Below, in pieces: positions 16,825 to 26,125 of a stretch of DNA of 64,000 nt. The stretch's first letter is position 1. Every line of letters begins with the position of its first letter. The stretch is from Streptomyces sp. NBC_01481 (GTDB lineage: Bacteria; Actinomycetota; Actinomycetes; Streptomycetales; Streptomycetaceae), in NCBI RefSeq assembly GCF_026339995.1, contig NZ_JAPEPT010000003.1:124001-188000 (forward strand), given 5' to 3'. Made by a program: the position numbers and the translations under genes. Under the pieces are notes generated by a model. That model was not told where the DNA came from. It did no database searches and saw only the letters and a list, made by a program, of their open reading frames with translations.

Positions 16825-17255
16825 TGTCCAGATCCGCCCGGGCCTCCCGACCGCGACGAGTTTGCCTTTCCGGTGGCAAATGTCCGCAGCAGGGTTTCGC
16901 ACGTCAAACACGAGCTTCAGTGCATGGTGATTGCGACGCAAATGGGCACGCTTATGGCGCAACACCAGCAGGTTGTCGACTACACTCGTTCGGCTGTGAA
17001 TGAATGGGTGAAATAGCATATGGGGCAAAATGGCATACGCCTCCTATTGAAGTCGCCGGTACGGGTGGTCCGGTGGCCAGGTGCCTCAACCCCGCCACGC
17101 GGTGGGCGGGCGCCGAATGATCCCGATCCGAACAACGTCGGTGTGGGCAATCCCATGCCGACGGAATGGGGCGAACCATCCTGAGTCAAGTGGAATTACT
17201 CGTGGCGACACGATGAAGTTCGTCTATTATCTTCTGCAATCCGAAGTCAGGTTAA
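16825..17255 (+). promoter_or_regulatory. Intergenic region with probable promoter of the A-T gene
   Basis: About 430 bases, clearly richer in A+T than the surrounding genes. No convincing coding frame crosses it. A good -10 candidate (TATTAT, 17225-17230) lies 26 bases before the first possible ATG of the A-T gene, but its -35 is weak. I see no terminator hairpin after the thioesterase gene. Confidence 0.45.
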
Positions 17256-19136
17256 ATGCAATCTCTGGGGGAAATTGTGCCGGAAGTCAACGACCTAGCG
17301 CGTCCAACGGCGAAGCCCGAGGCATCGGCAGACACGCTGCACACGTGGTTCGCCCGTCAGGCCGCCGGGAGCCCCCGGGCCACCGCGCTCACCGCCGGTG
17401 GAACCTCCATGACCTACGAGGAACTGCACGACCTGGCAGGACGCATGGCCGCGCGTCTGGTCGCGGCAGGCGTGCGCCCCGGTGACCTCGTCCCGGTGCT
17501 CGTCCAGCGCCGCTTGGTCATCCCCGCGATCCTCGGCGTGCTGATGGCGGGTGCCGCCTACGTGCCGCTCGACCCCCGGTACCCCGACATCCGCCACGCG
17601 AGCCTGGCCGAACGGGTCGGGGCGGGCGTGATCGTGACCGACGACGAACTCGTCGTGCGGGCGAAGGCATGGCACACCGGATCGTTCGTGCTCGTCGGCG
17701 ACGCCGCGGATTCGGACCTTCCGGCGACGAGCGTGGAGGTCGCCCCTGACGACCTCGCCTACGTGATGTTCACGTCGGGCTCGACCGGCACGCCCAAGGG
17801 CGTGAAGATAACGCACCGCAACGTCACGCGGCTGATGACCGAATCGTCGGCGATCTACGACCTCGGTGCCGAGGACGTGTGGACGATGCTGCACTCCTAC
17901 GCTTTCGACTTCTCCGTGTGGGAGATGTGGGGGGCGTTGCTGTTCGGCGGTCGTCTCGTCGTGGTCGAGGACGACGAGGCCCGTGCCCCCGACGAGTTGC
18001 TCGACCTGATGGACCGTGAAGGCGTCACGGTACTGAGCCAGACGCCCTCGGCCCTGGCGGCACTGGCCGGCGCCGACGAGTTGCGGCCGGCGGGCCTCGA
18101 CCGCCTGCGGCTGATCGTGCTCGGAGGCGAACGCCTCGACCCGGCCACGCTGAGCGGATGGTTCGCCCGCCGGGGCGACGAGCAGCCGCGCGTGGTGAAC
18201 ATGTACGGGATCACCGAGACGACGGTCCATGTCACGTACTGCCCCATCACGGCGCAGGACGCCGCCGCCGGCGCGGGCAGCCCCATCGGGGTGCCGCTGC
18301 CCGACCTGGACGTGTCGCTGCGGGACGAGGACGGCGCACCGGCCCCGGTGGGCGAGGTCGGCGAGATCTGGATCTCCGGGCCCGGCCTGGCGCGCGGGTA
18401 CTTCGGCGACGACGACGCCACCGCACGCAGCTTCCGCATGGCGGCCTGGGGTCCCGATGACCACCGGCGGACCTACCTCAGCGGCGATCTCGCGCGAGCG
18501 GACGCCGACGGACGGCTCTTCTACGTGGGGCGGCGCGACGAGCAGGTGAAGGTCCGCGGCTACCGCGTCGAACTGGGCGAGGTCGGTGCGGCGCTGAAGG
18601 CCCACCCGGACGTCATCGACGCCTGCGTCGCGACCGACACCGGCAACTCGGTGGGATCCCGGCTGCTGGCATGGGCGACCGTACGCCCCGGCGGCCCGGG
18701 CACGGACGGCCTCCGGGCGTTCCTGGCCGACCGGCTGCCCGGTCACATGGTTCCCAACGAATTGCGAATCGTGGACTCCATGCCGCTGACGCCCAACGGC
18801 AAGGTCGACCGCAAGGCCCTGCTCGAACAGGCCCGCGCGACCTCCCGCACTGCTTCCCCCGCCGCGCAGGACGCCCCCCAGGGCGATTCCCTGCAAGCGG
18901 CCGTGGCAGGCATCTGGGCCGAAGAACTCGGAGTCGCCGAAGTCGGCCTCGGGGACGACTTCTTCGACCTCGGCGGACATTCACTGCTGGTCTCGAAGGT
19001 CATCCGCCGCACGCGCACGGAGATCGGTGCACAGATCGGCGCGCGCGCCCTGTTCGAAGCACCGCGGCTCGCCGACTTCGTCGAGCGCGTACGTGCCCAG
19101 GCCGCGACCTCGGTGGGTGCGGCCGCCGACCGCTGA
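17256..19136 (+). CDS. NRPS A-T didomain protein, predicted threonine
   Basis: 626 residues: an adenylation domain (FTSGSTGTPKG, GGERL, YGITET, GDLAR, VKVRGYRVE, NGKVDR) and a C-terminal carrier domain with GGHSL. The specificity positions read by eye give D-F-W-S-V-G-M-V-H-K, close to the threonine code and one position away from the free A domain at 7955. There is no condensation domain, so the aminoacyl-S-carrier may be passed straight to a ketosynthase. Two starts are possible: ATG at 17256, or GTG at 17277, which has a better Shine-Dalgarno run (GGGGGA). Confidence 0.93.
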   Translation: MQSLGEIVPEVNDLARPTAKPEASADTLHTWFARQAAGSPRATALTAGGTSMTYEELHDLAGRMAARLVAAGVRPGDLVPVLVQRRLVIPAILGVLMAGAAYVPLDPRYPDIRHASLAERVGAGVIVTDDELVVRAKAWHTGSFVLVGDAADSDLPATSVEVAPDDLAYVMFTSGSTGTPKGVKITHRNVTRLMTESSAIYDLGAEDVWTMLHSYAFDFSVWEMWGALLFGGRLVVVEDDEARAPDELLDLMDREGVTVLSQTPSALAALAGADELRPAGLDRLRLIVLGGERLDPATLSGWFARRGDEQPRVVNMYGITETTVHVTYCPITAQDAAAGAGSPIGVPLPDLDVSLRDEDGAPAPVGEVGEIWISGPGLARGYFGDDDATARSFRMAAWGPDDHRRTYLSGDLARADADGRLFYVGRRDEQVKVRGYRVELGEVGAALKAHPDVIDACVATDTGNSVGSRLLAWATVRPGGPGTDGLRAFLADRLPGHMVPNELRIVDSMPLTPNGKVDRKALLEQARATSRTASPAAQDAPQGDSLQAAVAGIWAEELGVAEVGLGDDFFDLGGHSLLVSKVIRRTRTEIGAQIGARALFEAPRLADFVERVRAQAATSVGAAADR

Positions 19137-19209
19137 ACGGACCGGTCGTCGGAAGCCGTGTACGAACTCCAGCCGCCACGGGGCGGCCTGAGGAATTGGG
19201 TGGAACAAC

Positions 19210-20226
19210 GTGCGTGCAGTACGCATTGGTAACAAGGGCAGGACAGCGGGGATCGCGGCCTGCATGGCGGTGATCGCGCTCGTGGCCGGGTGCAGCAGCT
19301 CCGGGGGCAAGGCCGACGAAGCCGGCTCCGGTGACGCCGGCGGGAGCGCCCAGGATGTGAACACCCCTCGGCTGAAGATTGCGATGGTGACGCACTCGGG
19401 TGAAGGCGACACGTTCTGGGACATCGTGCAGAGCGGAGCCAAGCAGGCGGCCCGGAAGGACAATGTCGAGTTCCTCTACGCCAACGACAAGGAGGCCAAG
19501 GGGCAGGCTGAGCTGGTCCAGTCGTTCGTGGACAAGAAGGTCGACGGGATCGTGGTGACGCTGGCCAAGCCGGAGGCGATGAAGGACGTCTTGGGCAAGG
19601 CCGCGGCGGCGGGGATCCCGGTGGTGACGATCAATTCCGGAGCGGAGTTCTCCGCGAAGTTCGGTGCGCTCAGCCACGTTGGTCAGGATGAGTCGGTGGC
19701 GGGTGAAGCAGTGGGTCAGGAAATCAGCCGGCGCGGGAAGAAGAAGGCGCTCTGCGTAATCCACGAGCAGGGAAATGTGTCGCTGGAACAACGGTGCGCC
19801 GGAGTGAAGAAGACTTTCGAGGGCTCGGTGGAGAACCTGAATGTCGAAGGCACCAATGCACCCGCTGCGCAGTCCTCGCTGAGTGCGAAACTGCAGGCGT
19901 CCACGGACATCGACGCGGTGATCACCCTGGGTGCATCGATCGCGGCGGTGTCGGTGAAGGCGAAGCTGGACGCGGGGAGCAAGGCGGAAGTGGACACCTT
20001 CGACCTGAACGCCGAAGTGGTCAAAAGGCTCAAGGCGGAAGAGGTCGGCTTCGCGGTCGATCAGCAGCCGTATCTGCAGGGCTATCTCGCGGTGGACGAA
20101 CTGTGGCTGTACAAGACGAACGGGAATGTCCTGGGCGGTGGCAAGCCGGTCCTGACGGGGCCCGCGATCGTCACTGAGAAGGACGTGCCGGAGCTCGAGA
20201 AGTACACCGCCCGCGGCACCCGATGA
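19210..20226 (+). CDS. Sugar-type ABC importer substrate-binding lipoprotein
   Basis: 338 residues. A short basic N-terminus, a hydrophobic stretch and the lipobox VAGC indicate a lipoprotein. The rest is a periplasmic-binding-protein type 1 fold of the RbsB group (DGIVVTLAKPEAM, GIPVVTINSG, HVGQDE). It is the first gene of a three-gene importer with ATGA overlaps throughout, lying between the two NRPS/PKS operons. The ligand cannot be read from the sequence; pentoses, inositol and related polyols are usual for the family. It may have been present before the cluster assembled. Confidence 0.9.
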   Translation: MRAVRIGNKGRTAGIAACMAVIALVAGCSSSGGKADEAGSGDAGGSAQDVNTPRLKIAMVTHSGEGDTFWDIVQSGAKQAARKDNVEFLYANDKEAKGQAELVQSFVDKKVDGIVVTLAKPEAMKDVLGKAAAAGIPVVTINSGAEFSAKFGALSHVGQDESVAGEAVGQEISRRGKKKALCVIHEQGNVSLEQRCAGVKKTFEGSVENLNVEGTNAPAAQSSLSAKLQASTDIDAVITLGASIAAVSVKAKLDAGSKAEVDTFDLNAEVVKRLKAEEVGFAVDQQPYLQGYLAVDELWLYKTNGNVLGGGKPVLTGPAIVTEKDVPELEKYTARGTR

Positions 20227-21314
20227 ACGGCCTGGACGAGAAGCTCGCCAAGGGACCCGGGCCGGGGGCGCCCCCGCCACCCGCCGCGACCGCGCAGCCC
20301 GACGAACGCCTGCTGAGGCGGTCACCGCTGCGCAAGCTGCTGGGCCGGCCGGAACTGGGCTCGGTGGTCGGCGCCGTCGCCGTCTTCCTGGTCTTCGCGG
20401 TCGTCGCCGACAGCTTCCTGCGCGTCTCCAGCCTCTCCACCGTCCTGTACGCGGCGTCGGTGATGGGTGTCATGGCGGTGCCGGTGGCGCTGCTGATGAT
20501 CGGCGGCGAGTTCGACCTGTCGGCCGGCGTCCTGGTGACGAGCTCGGCGCTGTGCTCCTCGATGTTCAGCTACCGGATGTCCGCCAACGTGTGGGTAGGC
20601 GTCGGCGTTTCGCTCCTGGTGGCCCTGGCCATCGGGTTCTTCAACGGCCTCCTGCTGACCCGCACGAAGCTGCCGAGCTTCATCACCACGCTCGGTACGT
20701 TCCTGATGCTGACGGGACTGAACCTCGGCCTGACCAAGCTGATCAGCGGCACCGTGTCGACGAAGTCGATCGCCGACATGGACGGCTTCAGCTCCGCCAA
20801 GGCGGTGTTCGCCTCGTCGTTCACCGTCGGCGGCGTCGACTACAAGGTGACTGTCCTCTGGTGGCTCGGCCTGGTCGCGGTCGCCACCTGGATCCTGCTG
20901 CGCACCCGCGCCGGCAACTGGATCTTCGCAGTGGGCGGCAACAAGGACGCGGCCCGCGCGGTCGGTGTGCCGGTCGCCAGGACCAGGATCGGCCTCTATC
21001 TCGGTGTCGCGTTCGGCGCTTGGGTCTCGGGTCAGCACCTGCTGTTCTCGTACGACGTGGTGCAGTCCGGCGAGGGCGTCGGCAACGAGCTGATCTACAT
21101 CATCGCGGCGGTCATCGGCGGCTGTCTCATCACCGGCGGCTACGGCTCCGCGGTCGGTTCGGCGGTGGGCGCGCTGATCTTCGGAATGGTCAGCAAGGGC
21201 ATCGTGTTCGCCGAGTGGAACCCGGACTGGTTCAAGTTCTTCCTGGGGGCGATGTTGCTCTTGGCGACCCTGCTCAACCACTGGGTCCGAAAGCGCGCGG
21301 AGGCGACGTCATGA
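20223..21314 (+). CDS. Sugar ABC importer permease, RbsC/XylH type
   Basis: 363 residues with about nine or ten hydrophobic segments after a ~45-residue Pro-rich cytoplasmic N-terminus. GGEFDLSAG and the late block AAVIGGCLITGGYGSAVGSAVGAL are the family signatures of BPD_transp_2 permeases. ATG overlaps the binding-protein stop, and the stop overlaps the ATPase start. Confidence 0.92.
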   Translation: MNGLDEKLAKGPGPGAPPPPAATAQPDERLLRRSPLRKLLGRPELGSVVGAVAVFLVFAVVADSFLRVSSLSTVLYAASVMGVMAVPVALLMIGGEFDLSAGVLVTSSALCSSMFSYRMSANVWVGVGVSLLVALAIGFFNGLLLTRTKLPSFITTLGTFLMLTGLNLGLTKLISGTVSTKSIADMDGFSSAKAVFASSFTVGGVDYKVTVLWWLGLVAVATWILLRTRAGNWIFAVGGNKDAARAVGVPVARTRIGLYLGVAFGAWVSGQHLLFSYDVVQSGEGVGNELIYIIAAVIGGCLITGGYGSAVGSAVGALIFGMVSKGIVFAEWNPDWFKFFLGAMLLLATLLNHWVRKRAEATS

Positions 21315-22132
21315 CGACCGGGAGGAAGGGCGTGACCAGGCAGGAAGCCGTGCCGGCCCGCACGCCGCTCGTCGAACTGGACGACGTCAGCAAGTACTAT
21401 GGAAACGTCCGCGCCTTGGAGGGTGTGTCCCTCGAAGTCCACGCGGGTGAGATCTCCTGCGTGCTCGGCGACAACGGCGCGGGCAAGTCCACCCTCATCA
21501 AGATCATCGCGGGGCTGCACCGGCACGATGCGGGCACCCTCACGATCGAGGGCGCCGTGACGAAGCTCGTCTCACCGCGCGAGGCCCTCGATCTGGGTAT
21601 CGCCACGGTCTACCAGGACCTCGCGGTCGTTCCGCTGATGCCGGTCTGGCGGAACTTCTTCCTCGGCTCCGAGCCGACGAAGGGCGCGGGCCCCTTCAAG
21701 CGCATGGACGTGGAGTTCATGCGCAGGATGACTCGTGCGGAGCTGTCGCGCATGGGCATCGACCTGCGCGACGTGGACCAGCCCATCGGCACCCTCTCGG
21801 GTGGCGAGCGCCAGTGCGTGGCCATCGCGCGGGCCGTCCACTTCGGTGCGAAGGTCCTCGTCCTGGACGAGCCGACGGCCGCGCTCGGCGTCAAGCAGTC
21901 GGGCGTCGTCCTGAAGTACGTCGCCGCGGCGCGGGACGCCGGGCTCGGAGTGATCTTGATTACCCACAACCCGCACCACGCGTACCTGGTGGGCGACCGT
22001 TTCGTACTCCTCAAGCGCGGCAGGATGTCCGGCAGCCACACCCGCCAGGACATCACTCTGGACGAACTGACCCGCCAGATGGCCGGCGGCAGCGAGCTCG
22101 ACGACCTCCGCCACGAACTGGAAAGGGCATGA
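21311..22132 (+). CDS. Sugar ABC importer ATPase (single nucleotide-binding domain)
   Basis: 273 residues with Walker A GDNGAGKST, Q-loop VYQDLA, signature LSGGE, Walker B VLVLDEP and H-loop LITHN. Family members such as RbsA usually carry two fused ABC domains; this one has a single domain, as in the xylG-like protein at 47900. The two importers share this layout but have different gene order. It ends a three-gene transcription unit; a promoter-bearing gap follows. Confidence 0.92.
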   Translation: MTTGRKGVTRQEAVPARTPLVELDDVSKYYGNVRALEGVSLEVHAGEISCVLGDNGAGKSTLIKIIAGLHRHDAGTLTIEGAVTKLVSPREALDLGIATVYQDLAVVPLMPVWRNFFLGSEPTKGAGPFKRMDVEFMRRMTRAELSRMGIDLRDVDQPIGTLSGGERQCVAIARAVHFGAKVLVLDEPTAALGVKQSGVVLKYVAAARDAGLGVILITHNPHHAYLVGDRFVLLKRGRMSGSHTRQDITLDELTRQMAGGSELDDLRHELERA

Positions 22133-22443
22133 GGAGCTGTCCGGACTGCCCGAGGCGCGCCGAAAACGCGTCGGCAAGACGTCTTGACAGACTGTTTTAT
22201 CCGGCATCTCCGTAGAGCCTGTCTCATTCAGGGATCGGCCGTTCCTGCGGATTGCCGTTAGCACCATGTTCCACAGGAACCTTTGGTTCCACATTACTTG
22301 ACGGAGTGTTAAGTGATTAAAACGATTGATGCCGGCGTCAACTCTCTGATAGTTTCACGCGCCGATGTCTTCTCGCGTGCCGCACTGCACGCCACAGCCG
22401 AATGAGTCGCCGCGAGGCCACGCTGATCCCAGGAGCCCTACAG
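22133..22443 (+). promoter_or_regulatory. Intergenic region with operator-like repeats upstream of the KS-ACP operon
   Basis: About 310 bases with A+T-rich patches. Between 22268 and 22291 the half-site GTTCC/GGAAC occurs three times in alternating orientation (GTTCC-ACA-GGAACC-TTT-GGTTCC), giving two overlapping inverted repeats; this looks like a regulator site. A TTGACG at 22298 and an earlier TTGACA near 22193 are candidate -35 boxes, without convincing -10 partners. No regulator gene is visible in the cluster part of the window. Confidence 0.45.
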
Positions 22444-24807
22444 ATGCAGCAGAAGCCACCTTATGCACCCCCTATTGCGGTGATCGGGATGGCGGCCCGT
22501 TTCGCGGGCGCGGAGAATGTCGAGCAGTACTGGTCGAACCTCATCGAAGGCGTCGAGTCCTCGAACCGGTCGGCCGGCGACGCAACCGGTCCGGACGACG
22601 GCAGCCGTAACGGCAAGTTCGTGCGAGCGGTCGCGCGGGTCGGCGACATCGAGTCGTTCGATGCCGACTACTTCCGCATACAGCCGACCGAAGCCATCAT
22701 CATGGATCCGCAGCAGCGGGTGCTGCTGGAGGTGGCGGCCGAGGCGCTGGAGGACGCCGGCTACGCCGGAGAACACGACGCGGTCGTCGGCGTGTTCGTC
22801 GGTTCCGGCGAGAACCACTACTTCCGTGAGTACGTGGCCCCGACCGAGGCCCGCGCGGGACGGACCGGCGACGTACGCATCACACTTGCGAACGAAAAGG
22901 ACTTCCTCGCACCGCGGCTCGCTTTCAAGCTCGGCCTCAACGGTCCTGCCATCACGGTGCAGACCGGCTGTGCCACGGCGCTCAGCGCGGTGGCGCTCGC
23001 CTGCTCGGCCCTGGCCGCGGGCGACTGCGACATTGCCCTGGCGGGCGGCGTGAGCCTGCTGATGCCGGACGTCGACGGCTACACGTACACCGAGGGCGGC
23101 ATCCTGTCGGCCGACGGGCGATGCCGGGCCTTCGACGCCGAGGCCTCCGGCACGATACCCGGATCGGGAGCCGGTGTTGTCGTGCTGAGGCGCGAATCCG
23201 ACGCACAGGCCGCCCGTGACCACCGCAGGGCGGTCATCCGCGGCTGGGCGGTCAACAACGACGGTGGGTCACGCGGGGGATTCACCGTCCCGAACATCAA
23301 CGGTCAGGAAGCGGTCATCCGTGCCGCTCTCGTGCGCGCGGACGTCAAGCCCGACCAGGTGGGCTACGTAGAGACCCACGGCACGGGCACCGCGATCGGC
23401 GACCCCGTCGAGTTCGAGGCACTGCGGCGCGTCTTCGCGACCCCCGGCCGGCCGGCCGGAACGCCCCTCGTGCTCGGCGCGGTCAAGCCCAACATCGGAC
23501 ACACCGACGCGGCGGCGGGTGCCGCCGGGCTGATCAAGGCGGCGCTGACGGTCGAGCGGGCCATCGTGCCGGGAACACTGCACTTCCGCTCGCCCAACCC
23601 CGAGATCGACCTCGCCTCCACTCCCTTCACCCTCACCTCCGAGACCCGGCCCTGGGAAACCGAGGGACCACGCATCGCCGGTGTCAGCTCGTTCGGCCTC
23701 GGCGGGTCCAACGCGCATGTCGTGCTGGAGTCCGCGCCTGCCGCGCCGGCCGCGTCCTCGCCGCGCTCGCGTCAGATCCTCGCGCTCTCCGCGCGCAGCG
23801 ACGATGAGTTGAACCGGATGCGGGAGCGGCTCGCCGACCGGCTCGCTGCGGCGGCCTCAATCGATGACGCCGAACTGGCCGACATCGCGTACACGCTCGG
23901 AGTGGGGCGCGCCAGATTCGCCCGCCGCTGGGCGGCCGTGGTCACCGGACCTGCCGATGCCGTCGCACAGTTGCGCGCGGCCGGCGAGGCGGACCGGCCC
24001 ACCTCACGGTGGTCGCTGGCGATGCACGGGACCCCTGGCGAGCTGTCCGCGATGGGTGAACGGCTCGTCTCCACGGAGCCGTTGCTGCGCTCCGCGCTCA
24101 CCGAACTCACCGGACACGCCGACCTCCGAGGCCTCGCCCCGGAACGAGCCGGTGCGCTCGCCGCGCTCGGCGTCGCCCGGGTCCTGCTCCGCCTCGGCCT
24201 GACCTTCGCCAGGGTGGACGCGCCGAAGTGGGCGCGTCCGGCCGCGCAGTGGCTGGCCGGCGGTGCCGACCCCGCGTCGCTGGTGGCGGCCCTCGCCGCC
24301 TGTACGGCCGACGCCGACGCCGGGTCCGTCCGCGAGGGCGCCGGCCGGATAATCGTCGGCCCGTCCTTCGACCTGGCCGACGTGGCGGCAGCGGCATGGC
24401 GAGCGGGCGTCGCGGTCGACTGGGCTGCCTACTATGGCGACGAGCCGCGCGGCCGCGTCCCCTTGCCGACCCACCCGTTCACGCGCCGCCGGTTCTGGCT
24501 CGATCGCCCGGAAGCGGACTTGGCCAGCAGCTCCCCGCAGGCCGCGCCGACCCGCGCCGATACTGCGAACATCACCGAATTCGTCGAGAAGGTCTGGTGC
24601 GGCGTCCTCGGCGTCGAGCGCATCGAGCACGACGCGCACTTCCTGGACGGTCTCGGCGGCGACTCGCTGCACGCGGTGGAGATCGGTGCCCGCCTGAACG
24701 AGGAGCTCGGGCTCGAGCTGCCGATCGACCTGCCTTTCATCGCGCCCACAATCGAGGCCACTTCGACCTACATCGAACAGGCCCTGGCTATGGAGAAAAC
24801 CTCATGA
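22444..24807 (+). CDS. AT-less polyketide synthase: KS, vestigial AT, ACP
   Basis: 787 residues. The KS is complete: Cys in QTGCATAL (C176), HGTGT (H312), KPNIGH (H353). The Cys context differs from the modular-PKS consensus DTACSSS and resembles KS domains that take aminoacyl chains in hybrid lines. Behind the KS come a KS-AT linker, then a short stretch recalling AT ends (MGERLVSTEPLLRSAL) without GHSxG, then the post-AT linker (LPTHPFTRRRFWLDRP). A C-terminal ACP has GGDSL (S741). The extender must come from an AT in trans or directly from hydroxymalonyl-ACP. ATG 22444 has AGGAG eight bases upstream; an ATG 14 codons earlier lacks a good site. Confidence 0.92.
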   Translation: MQQKPPYAPPIAVIGMAARFAGAENVEQYWSNLIEGVESSNRSAGDATGPDDGSRNGKFVRAVARVGDIESFDADYFRIQPTEAIIMDPQQRVLLEVAAEALEDAGYAGEHDAVVGVFVGSGENHYFREYVAPTEARAGRTGDVRITLANEKDFLAPRLAFKLGLNGPAITVQTGCATALSAVALACSALAAGDCDIALAGGVSLLMPDVDGYTYTEGGILSADGRCRAFDAEASGTIPGSGAGVVVLRRESDAQAARDHRRAVIRGWAVNNDGGSRGGFTVPNINGQEAVIRAALVRADVKPDQVGYVETHGTGTAIGDPVEFEALRRVFATPGRPAGTPLVLGAVKPNIGHTDAAAGAAGLIKAALTVERAIVPGTLHFRSPNPEIDLASTPFTLTSETRPWETEGPRIAGVSSFGLGGSNAHVVLESAPAAPAASSPRSRQILALSARSDDELNRMRERLADRLAAAASIDDAELADIAYTLGVGRARFARRWAAVVTGPADAVAQLRAAGEADRPTSRWSLAMHGTPGELSAMGERLVSTEPLLRSALTELTGHADLRGLAPERAGALAALGVARVLLRLGLTFARVDAPKWARPAAQWLAGGADPASLVAALAACTADADAGSVREGAGRIIVGPSFDLADVAAAAWRAGVAVDWAAYYGDEPRGRVPLPTHPFTRRRFWLDRPEADLASSSPQAAPTRADTANITEFVEKVWCGVLGVERIEHDAHFLDGLGGDSLHAVEIGARLNEELGLELPIDLPFIAPTIEATSTYIEQALAMEKTS

Positions 24808-25154
24808 GCACCATCAACACCAACGACGTCCTGATCCGCCGACTGGACGTGACCGCCCGCGTGACCGATCAGGTGGTGGAACTCAGCGAGCGCCACCAGG
24901 GCGGCCTCCTGATCGAAAGGCTGATAGGCCGCTACGTGATCGACGCCGACGCGCGCAAGGTCTGGCGGCTCATCGACGGGCGCCGCAGCATCGCCCGGAT
25001 CGTCGAGGACCTCGCCGCGGAGTCCGGCCTCCCGGTCGCCGAGATCGAGCAGCCCGTGCTCACCCTCTGCGGCCGCCTCGTCGAACTCGACATCCTCCAG
25101 GTCGCCACGCCCGCCGACGCCGCAGTGCTCGAGCTGGTGGCAGTCGCCGGATGA
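24804..25154 (+). CDS. PqqD-fold protein (RRE-like)
   Basis: 116 residues. The middle matches the PqqD family: LLIERLIGRYVIDADARKV, WRLIDGRRSI, IVEDLAAESG, then a C-terminal helix CGRLVELDIL. PqqD and related RiPP recognition elements bind peptide leaders and hand them to modifying enzymes, usually radical-SAM proteins; none is in this window. PqqD-fold proteins also accompany HprK-related kinases in some genomes, and two HprK-like proteins are in this cluster. It overlaps the KS-ACP and oxidoreductase genes by ATGA, so it is co-translated with a PKS module. Partner unknown. Confidence 0.85.
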   Translation: MSTINTNDVLIRRLDVTARVTDQVVELSERHQGGLLIERLIGRYVIDADARKVWRLIDGRRSIARIVEDLAAESGLPVAEIEQPVLTLCGRLVELDILQVATPADAAVLELVAVAG

Positions 25155-26125
25155 GTCGCCCAGCAATCACCCAGGTCGGCCTGCAGATCCCCGGTTACTC
25201 CTTCCCCGGGACCATGGACATCCAGCTCTTCGACCGTGTCGTCGAGATGGCGCAGACCGCCGAGGCCAACGGCTTCGACAGCCTGTGGACCATGGACCAC
25301 GTGCACCAGATCGCCTCGGTCGGCGAGCCGGACGAGCCGATCCTGGAGGCGTACACGACGATCGCGGCGCTGGCCGCCGTCACGTCGACCGCACGCCTCG
25401 GAGTGCTCGTTTCGTGCAACGGATTCCGTAACCCCGCGCTGCTGGCGAAGATGGTCACGACCATCGACGTCATCAGCAAGGGGCGCGCGATGCTCGGCAT
25501 CGGCGCCGGCTGGCACGAGGAGGAGTGCCGCGCCTACGGCATGGACTTCCAGACCACCGGAGAGCGCCTCAAGGGACTGGCCGAGGCGGTGCAGATCTGC
25601 CGGGCGATGTTCACCGAGCATGCGCCGCGGTTCTCCGGCACGTACCACCGGATCGCCGAGCCGATCAACGTGCCGGGACCGATCAACCCTGACGGTCCGC
25701 CAATCCTCATCGGCGGCGGCGGCGAGCGGGTACTGATCCCGATGGTGGCCCGGTACGGGGACGCCTGCAACTTCTTCGGTGCGCCGGCCACCGTGCGTCA
25801 CAAGATCGACGTGCTGGAGAAGGCGTGCGCCGCCGTGGGCCGCGACTCCGGAGAGATCACCAAGACATGGCTGGGGCATGCGATCGTCACCGAGTCCGAA
25901 GCGGAGCTCCAGGAAGGGCTGGAACGGCTCGGGACGCTGTTGGGCCGGGCGCCGAGCGCCGTCCGGGGGTTCGCCCTCTGCGGCACCCGCGAGGAAGTGC
26001 GGCGCCAGATCGCGGAGTACCGCGACGCCGGAGCCGAGGGCCTGATCGTCACCGTGCTCGACCCGGGCGATCTGGAGCATCTGAGCCTGGTCGGCACAAC
26101 GCTGCGGGAGGCCATGGATGACTGA
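25151..26125 (+). CDS. Luciferase-like (LLM class) oxidoreductase, probably F420-dependent
   Basis: 324 residues of the bacterial luciferase TIM-barrel family: WTMDHVHQI, LGVLVSCNGFRNPALLAKMVTT, LGIGAGWHEEE, ILIGGGGERVLIPMVARY. The pattern fits actinobacterial F420-dependent enzymes more than FMN monooxygenases, though cofactor choice is not certain by eye. In hybrid NRPS/PKS lines such enzymes can oxidise carrier-bound intermediates (alpha- or N-hydroxylation, Baeyer-Villiger-like insertion). It overlaps both neighbours, PqqD and a carrier protein, so a carrier-bound substrate is plausible. Confidence 0.9.
   Translation: MSRPAITQVGLQIPGYSFPGTMDIQLFDRVVEMAQTAEANGFDSLWTMDHVHQIASVGEPDEPILEAYTTIAALAAVTSTARLGVLVSCNGFRNPALLAKMVTTIDVISKGRAMLGIGAGWHEEECRAYGMDFQTTGERLKGLAEAVQICRAMFTEHAPRFSGTYHRIAEPINVPGPINPDGPPILIGGGGERVLIPMVARYGDACNFFGAPATVRHKIDVLEKACAAVGRDSGEITKTWLGHAIVTESEAELQEGLERLGTLLGRAPSAVRGFALCGTREEVRRQIAEYRDAGAEGLIVTVLDPGDLEHLSLVGTTLREAMDD

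Noticed and set aside
22193..22220. TTGACA as a classical sigma-70 promoter
   Set aside because: No acceptable -10 at 16-19 bases; listed only as a candidate -35.
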